DNA of 64,000 nt, from positions 22,524-86,523 of the forward strand of contig CAJFUN010000002.1 in NCBI GenBank assembly GCA_904420205.1, read 5' to 3'. This DNA comes from Candidatus Parachristensenella avicola. GTDB lineage: Bacteria; Bacillota; Clostridia; Christensenellales; UMGS416. This document shows positions 60,722 to 64,000 of this stretch, one piece after another (position 1 is the first letter of the stretch; every line of letters begins with the position of its first letter). Below the pieces are notes generated by a model that had not been told where the DNA came from, searched no databases, and saw only the letters and a program-made list of their open reading frames with translations. The position numbers and the translations under genes were made by a program.

Positions 60722-61478
60722 GGGTCTTCACGCTTTCTGCCGGAGATTTACTTGAAAATCATTGGACCTGCATCGCCTTCCGCCTTTCCTGAAATATTTT
60801 CATCCATTCGCTGCGCTGGCTGGCTCGGCTGCCATGAAAGCGCGGATGCGCCCAAGCAATATGTGCCGCTATCGTTCATAGCCTTGCCGCTTTGTCAAGC
60901 GGGCAGGCTGATGTATGGTTACCTATTCAGCACGGCGCCGTTCGATGCGCCCGGTCGGGCAAAAGCCCCTGCGCCCGGAAGGGATGCGCTCCCCTATGCC
61001 GGACAGGCGGAACGGTTCTAGGCCGATGACTCCTTTTTAAGCCGCAGCCCCTAGTTATCCTGCGGGACATTGGAAGCTTGAAATTTGGCCAGCAGGTTCA
61101 TCTGCTTCCGAACTGCCGTACCGGCTTAATCTTTGCCGCCTGCTGTAAAATGCTATCCACACGCGCCGCCTCATATCGCTGCCTATTGGACGGGCGCGCT
61201 TGAATGCCTGCAGCGCGGCCCAAATGCTTTGCTGCGCGATGCCTTGGCAGGCTTGCCATGCGTTTGCGGTGATAAAATAGCGCGAATTTCAACCTGTGGA
61301 AGCCCTCTTATCTGCCATACCCTCCGTTTTCAGCTACAAGGGCGGCGGTGGACTTGCCCGGCTTCCCGGCCCCATGGGAACAAACGCTGACCTGGGCCCC
61401 TATGATACCGCATCCATCCATTTGTTTCCCCTTAAAGCATAATGGATTGGAGAAAAGCAGATTTTATCCGATTGTCTC
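60722..61478. other. Gene-poor stretch, nothing recognised
   Basis: About 750 bases between two divergent promoters. Short frames in both directions lack ribosome sites and conserved-looking segments. I found no riboswitch core, tRNA or repeat. Confidence 0.5.
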
Positions 61479-61507
61479 TTGAACGCCGCCGTTTTGAATG
61501 CTATAAT
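61479..61507 (+). promoter_or_regulatory. Promoter of guaB
   Basis: TTGAAC (61479-61484), 17 bases, TATAAT (61502-61507). Confidence 0.85.
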
Positions 61508-61588
61508 ATGCAGAATATCTTATAGCGGCAACCATAGGGCGCCGTTTCAAAGGGCCCTATGAAAATATCAAGTGGGAGGAAGTTTAAC

Positions 61589-63097
61589 GTGGCCTATTTT
61601 TACGACGAACCCTCGCATACTTTTGATGAGTACCTTTTGATCCCAGGCTATTCGTCCAGCCAGTGTATTCCGGCTAACGTCAGCCTGAAAACGCCGATCA
61701 CCAAATTCCGCAGGGGCGAAACGCCGGCCATCTCCATGAATATCCCTCTGACCAGCGCCATCATGCAATCGGTTTCCAACGATACCCTGGCCGTCGCCCT
61801 GGCCAAGGAGGGCGGAATTTCGTTTATCTACGGATCCCAGTCGATCGCGGATGAAGCCGCCATGGTGGCCCGGGCCAAGGCCTATAAGGCCGGCTTTGTG
61901 GTGAGCGATTCCAACATTCGCCCCGACGCCACGCTGGCCGATATTTTAGCTCTAAAGCAGAAAACCGGCCACAGCACGGTAGCCGTTACCGACGACGGCA
62001 CAGCCAACGGCAAGCTGGTAGGCCTTGTCACCAGCCGGGACTACCGCATCAGCCGCATGTCGGAAGACACGCCGGTCAGCAGCTTCATGACGCCCATTGA
62101 GCATGTCATCTCCGCGCCTAAGGGGACAACCCTTTCCGAATGCAACGATATTATCTGGGAGCACAAGCTCAATACCTTGCCTATCCTGGAGGAGGACGGC
62201 CGTCTGGCCTACATCGTATTCCGCAAGGATTATTCCGACCACAAAGCCAACCCCAACGAGCTTTTGGACGCGAAAAAGCGCTATATTGTAGGCGCGGGCA
62301 TCAATACCCGCGACTATGAAGAACGCATCCCCGCGCTGGTAGAGGCCGGAGCGGATATTTTGTGCATCGATTCCTCCGAGGGCTATACCGAGTGGCAGTC
62401 CCGTACCCTGGCTTGGGTTCGGGAGCGCTATGGCGACAGCGTCAAGATCGGCGCAGGCAACGTCGTCGACCGGGACGGCTTCCGCTTTCTGGCTGAAGCC
62501 GGAGCCGATTTCGTCAAAATCGGAATTGGGGGCGGTTCCATCTGCATCACCCGGGAGACGAAGGGTATCGGCCGAGGACAGGCTACCGCTGTGATCGAGG
62601 TCGCCAAGGAGCGGGACAAGTATTATGAAGAAACCGGCATTTATGTCCCCATCTGCTCTGACGGCGGCATTGTGTACGACCATCACGTTACGCTCGCGCT
62701 GGCTATGGGGGCAGATTTCGTCATGCTGGGTCGCTACTTTGCCCGTTTCGACGAATCTCCCACCCGCAAAGTCAATGTCAACGGCACCTATATGAAGGAG
62801 TACTGGGGCGAGGGCAGCAGCCGCGCCCGCAACTGGCAGCGCTACGATATGGGCGGCGCCGCCAAGCTCTCCTTTGAAGAAGGCGTCGACTCCTATGTGC
62901 CCTATGCTGGCAGTCTGAAGGATAATGTCGGTTTGACGCTGAGCAAAGTCAAGTCCACCTTCTGCAACTGCGGCGCGTTGACGATCCCCGAGTTCCAGCA
63001 AAAGGCCCGCCTCACCCTGGTCTCCGCCACCAGCATCGTAGAGGGCGGCGCGCACGATGTCGTTCTGAAGGATCAAAACGTCACCAGCCCCAAATAA
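61589..63097 (+). CDS. guaB: IMP dehydrogenase
   Basis: A 502-residue enzyme oxidising IMP to XMP with NAD, the committed step to guanine nucleotides. The barrel is split by a CBS-domain pair (about 100-225, ending near [14 protein letters not shown]). The active-site loop reads [24 protein letters not shown], with the catalytic Cys near 315; SICITRE differs from the common [35 protein letters not shown] and the flap region are present. The start is GTG 61589, seven bases after GGGAGGAAG; an ATG at 61559 would place the ribosome site inside the gene. It ends in a hairpin terminator. Confidence 0.93.
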   Translation: MAYFYDEPSHTFDEYLLIPGYSSSQCIPANVSLKTPITKFRRGETPAISMNIPLTSAIMQSVSNDTLAVALAKEGGISFIYGSQSIADEAAMVARAKAYKAGFVVSDSNIRPDATLADILALKQKTGHSTVAVTDDGTANGKLVGLVTSRDYRISRMSEDTPVSSFMTPIEHVISAPKGTTLSECNDIIWEHKLNTLPILEEDGRLAYIVFRKDYSDHKANPNELLDAKKRYIVGAGINTRDYEERIPALVEAGADILCIDSSEGYTEWQSRTLAWVRERYGDSVKIGAGNVVDRDGFRFLAEAGADFVKIGIGGGSICITRETKGIGRGQATAVIEVAKERDKYYEETGIYVPICSDGGIVYDHHVTLALAMGADFVMLGRYFARFDESPTRKVNVNGTYMKEYWGEGSSRARNWQRYDMGGAAKLSFEEGVDSYVPYAGSLKDNVGLTLSKVKSTFCNCGALTIPEFQQKARLTLVSATSIVEGGAHDVVLKDQNVTSPK

Positions 63098-63116
63098 GGC
63101 CTTTTCCGGCAAAATC

Positions 63117-63148
63117 AAGCAGGCAGCGCATGGCTGTCTGCTTTTTTT
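63117..63148 (+). terminator. Terminator after guaB
   Basis: AAGCAG-CAG with CTG-CTGCTT around a short loop, followed by TTTTTT. Confidence 0.85.
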
Positions 63149-63274
63149 CTGACCCAATCCCCGCAGCATCGGGCGAGGCCTCCATGCATTGCACGCACAC
63201 CCAGCGGCAGACCCAAGGCTTGGTTACGACTCCGATACGTCGGCCAACCATTTCTCATCTGCTGCCGCCTCCGC

Positions 63275-63304
63275 TTGGCAGATGCGCTGCAAAAGGGGTA
63301 TACT
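63275..63304 (+). promoter_or_regulatory. Promoter of the nicotinamidase-like gene
   Basis: TTGGCA (63275-63280), 18 bases, TATACT (63299-63304), 25 bases before the ATG. Confidence 0.6.
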
Positions 63305-63329
63305 GTTGCTAACCGAAAGGAGGCTCCCC

Positions 63330-63869
63330 ATGAGAAAAGCTTTCATTGTTGTTGATTATCAGATTGATTTCGTAACCGGCTCGCTGGGCTTTCCAGAGGC
63401 ATCCCGTCTGGATGAACCTTTGGCCCAGGCTATCGAGGCCCACCGTGCCCAAGGCTGGGACATTCTTTTTACCCTGGATACCCATGAGGCGGATTATTTG
63501 ACTACGGCAGAGGGCCGCACGCTGCCCATCCCCCACTGCATTAGGGGCACGGAGGGGCACCGATTATATGGAAAAACCGCCCATGCACTCCGCCAGGAGG
63601 ATCGTGTATGGGAAAAAGAAACCTTCGGCAGCCTGCCGCTGGCGCAGTATCTGGCGTCTCAGGGGTATGAACGCGTCGAGCTTGCCGGCCTTGTAGCCCA
63701 TATCTGCGTGTTGAGCAATGCCATACTGGCCAAGGCAGCCCTGCCCCAGGCTCAGATTGCGGTAGACGCGGCCCTCACCCTCAGCCCCGATCCTGCCGAT
63801 AAGCGCCGGGCGCTGGCGTCCCTTGCCGGCGTACAGGTTGAGATCCTGCATAAGGAAGCAGTAGAGTAG
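63330..63869 (+). CDS. Nicotinamidase/isochorismatase-family cysteine hydrolase
   Basis: A 179-residue hydrolase. The triad is visible: Asp9 (IVVDYQIDF), Lys97 (WEKETFGS) and Cys126 (GLVAHICVLSNA). Asp50 and His52 (FTLDTHEADY) fit the metal site of nicotinamidases, so conversion of nicotinamide to nicotinate is the best guess. That would feed NAD salvage together with nadE at the other end of the window. Cysteine hydrolases with other amide substrates look alike. AAAGGAGG precedes ATG 63330. The last 130 bases of the window hold no further gene. Confidence 0.82.
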   Translation: MRKAFIVVDYQIDFVTGSLGFPEASRLDEPLAQAIEAHRAQGWDILFTLDTHEADYLTTAEGRTLPIPHCIRGTEGHRLYGKTAHALRQEDRVWEKETFGSLPLAQYLASQGYERVELAGLVAHICVLSNAILAKAALPQAQIAVDAALTLSPDPADKRRALASLAGVQVEILHKEAVE

Positions 63870-64000
63870 CCACCCCGCCTTCCCTATAGATGAAAAAAAG
63901 CGCGTCCTCGCTAGTGAACCGCTCCCAAATGTGCGGACAGCACAAAAAGGCGCCAATGTAGGGAAATATGAAGTTTTAAGCGGAGAGGCGTCGCGCAAGC

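Noticed and set aside
61952..63169. 405-codon minus-strand frame opposite guaB
   Set aside because: Antisense to a gene with clear IMP dehydrogenase motifs.
1..64000. CRISPR array, insertion sequence, prophage, tRNA or rRNA
   Set aside because: I looked for regularly spaced repeats, transposase or integrase motifs, terminal inverted repeats and CCA-ended cloverleaf sequences on both strands and found none.

Overview
The window looks like a chromosomal segment of a Gram-positive anaerobe of the class Clostridia (Firmicutes), with moderately high G+C. The reasons are the rbgA-rnhB-dprA-trmFO-hslVU string, the rpsF-ssb-rpsR operon, two T-box leaders, Rex, VanW-type wall proteins, an ECF-type membrane protein and the abundance of AGGAGG ribosome sites. 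I see no phage, insertion sequence, CRISPR array, rRNA or tRNA. Most of it is ordinary core genome in short, often ATGA-overlapped operons. The striking part is the regulation: two probable leader-peptide attenuators, two T-boxes, a cobalamin riboswitch and a probable S6:S18 leader.

Layout. 1-310: start of a lipoprotein gene running off the left edge. 311-1630: little recognisable. 1690-5572: HD hydrolase, apiosidase-like glycosidase and NAD synthase. 5750-7217: alpha/beta hydrolase and a DUF3592 protein. 7347-12394: response regulator and histidine kinase, then an ABC ATPase and FtsX permease on their own promoter, which carries 11-bp-spaced direct repeats. 12538-13804: YccF protein, then a ferredoxin with a NapH-like membrane Fe-S protein. 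13975-25281: one long minus-strand string, rbgA, rnhB, a 1256-residue double glycosyltransferase, comM, dprA, trmFO, hslV, hslU.

25618-30647: a T-box-controlled operon with an isopropylmalate-synthase-like protein that lacks the usual metal-binding HxH, a TIM-barrel/acyl-CoA-ligase fusion and an amidohydrolase. Together these may form an undescribed pathway. 30784-33044: a RidA protein, an SRAP protein, and rpsF-ssb-rpsR. 33166-34590: cobalamin riboswitch, DUF4430 lipoprotein and ECF-S-like protein, probably a corrinoid uptake set. 34710-38069: proA, a YdcF-like protein, and aroF preceded by a Tyr/Phe-rich leader peptide and a terminator. 38165-38920 holds only a possible decayed gene.

38921-46822: kinase, HD and repeat proteins, hslO, xthA, two tandem VanW proteins and rex. 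46969-52923: ABC-F ATPase, MATE exporter, PHP phosphoesterase, a phosphotransferase behind a 17-residue leader ORF and terminator, and a NUDIX hydrolase. 53013-60721: T-box, ileS (eukaryote-like class), then an rRNA methyltransferase, a pseudouridine synthase, an aconitase-family hydratase and a second RidA protein in the same direction. 60722-61478: nothing recognisable. 61589-63869: guaB and a nicotinamidase-like hydrolase.

All functional names rest on reading motifs by eye. Start codons were chosen from ribosome-site spacing and overlaps. Promoters are matches to the sigma-A consensus.
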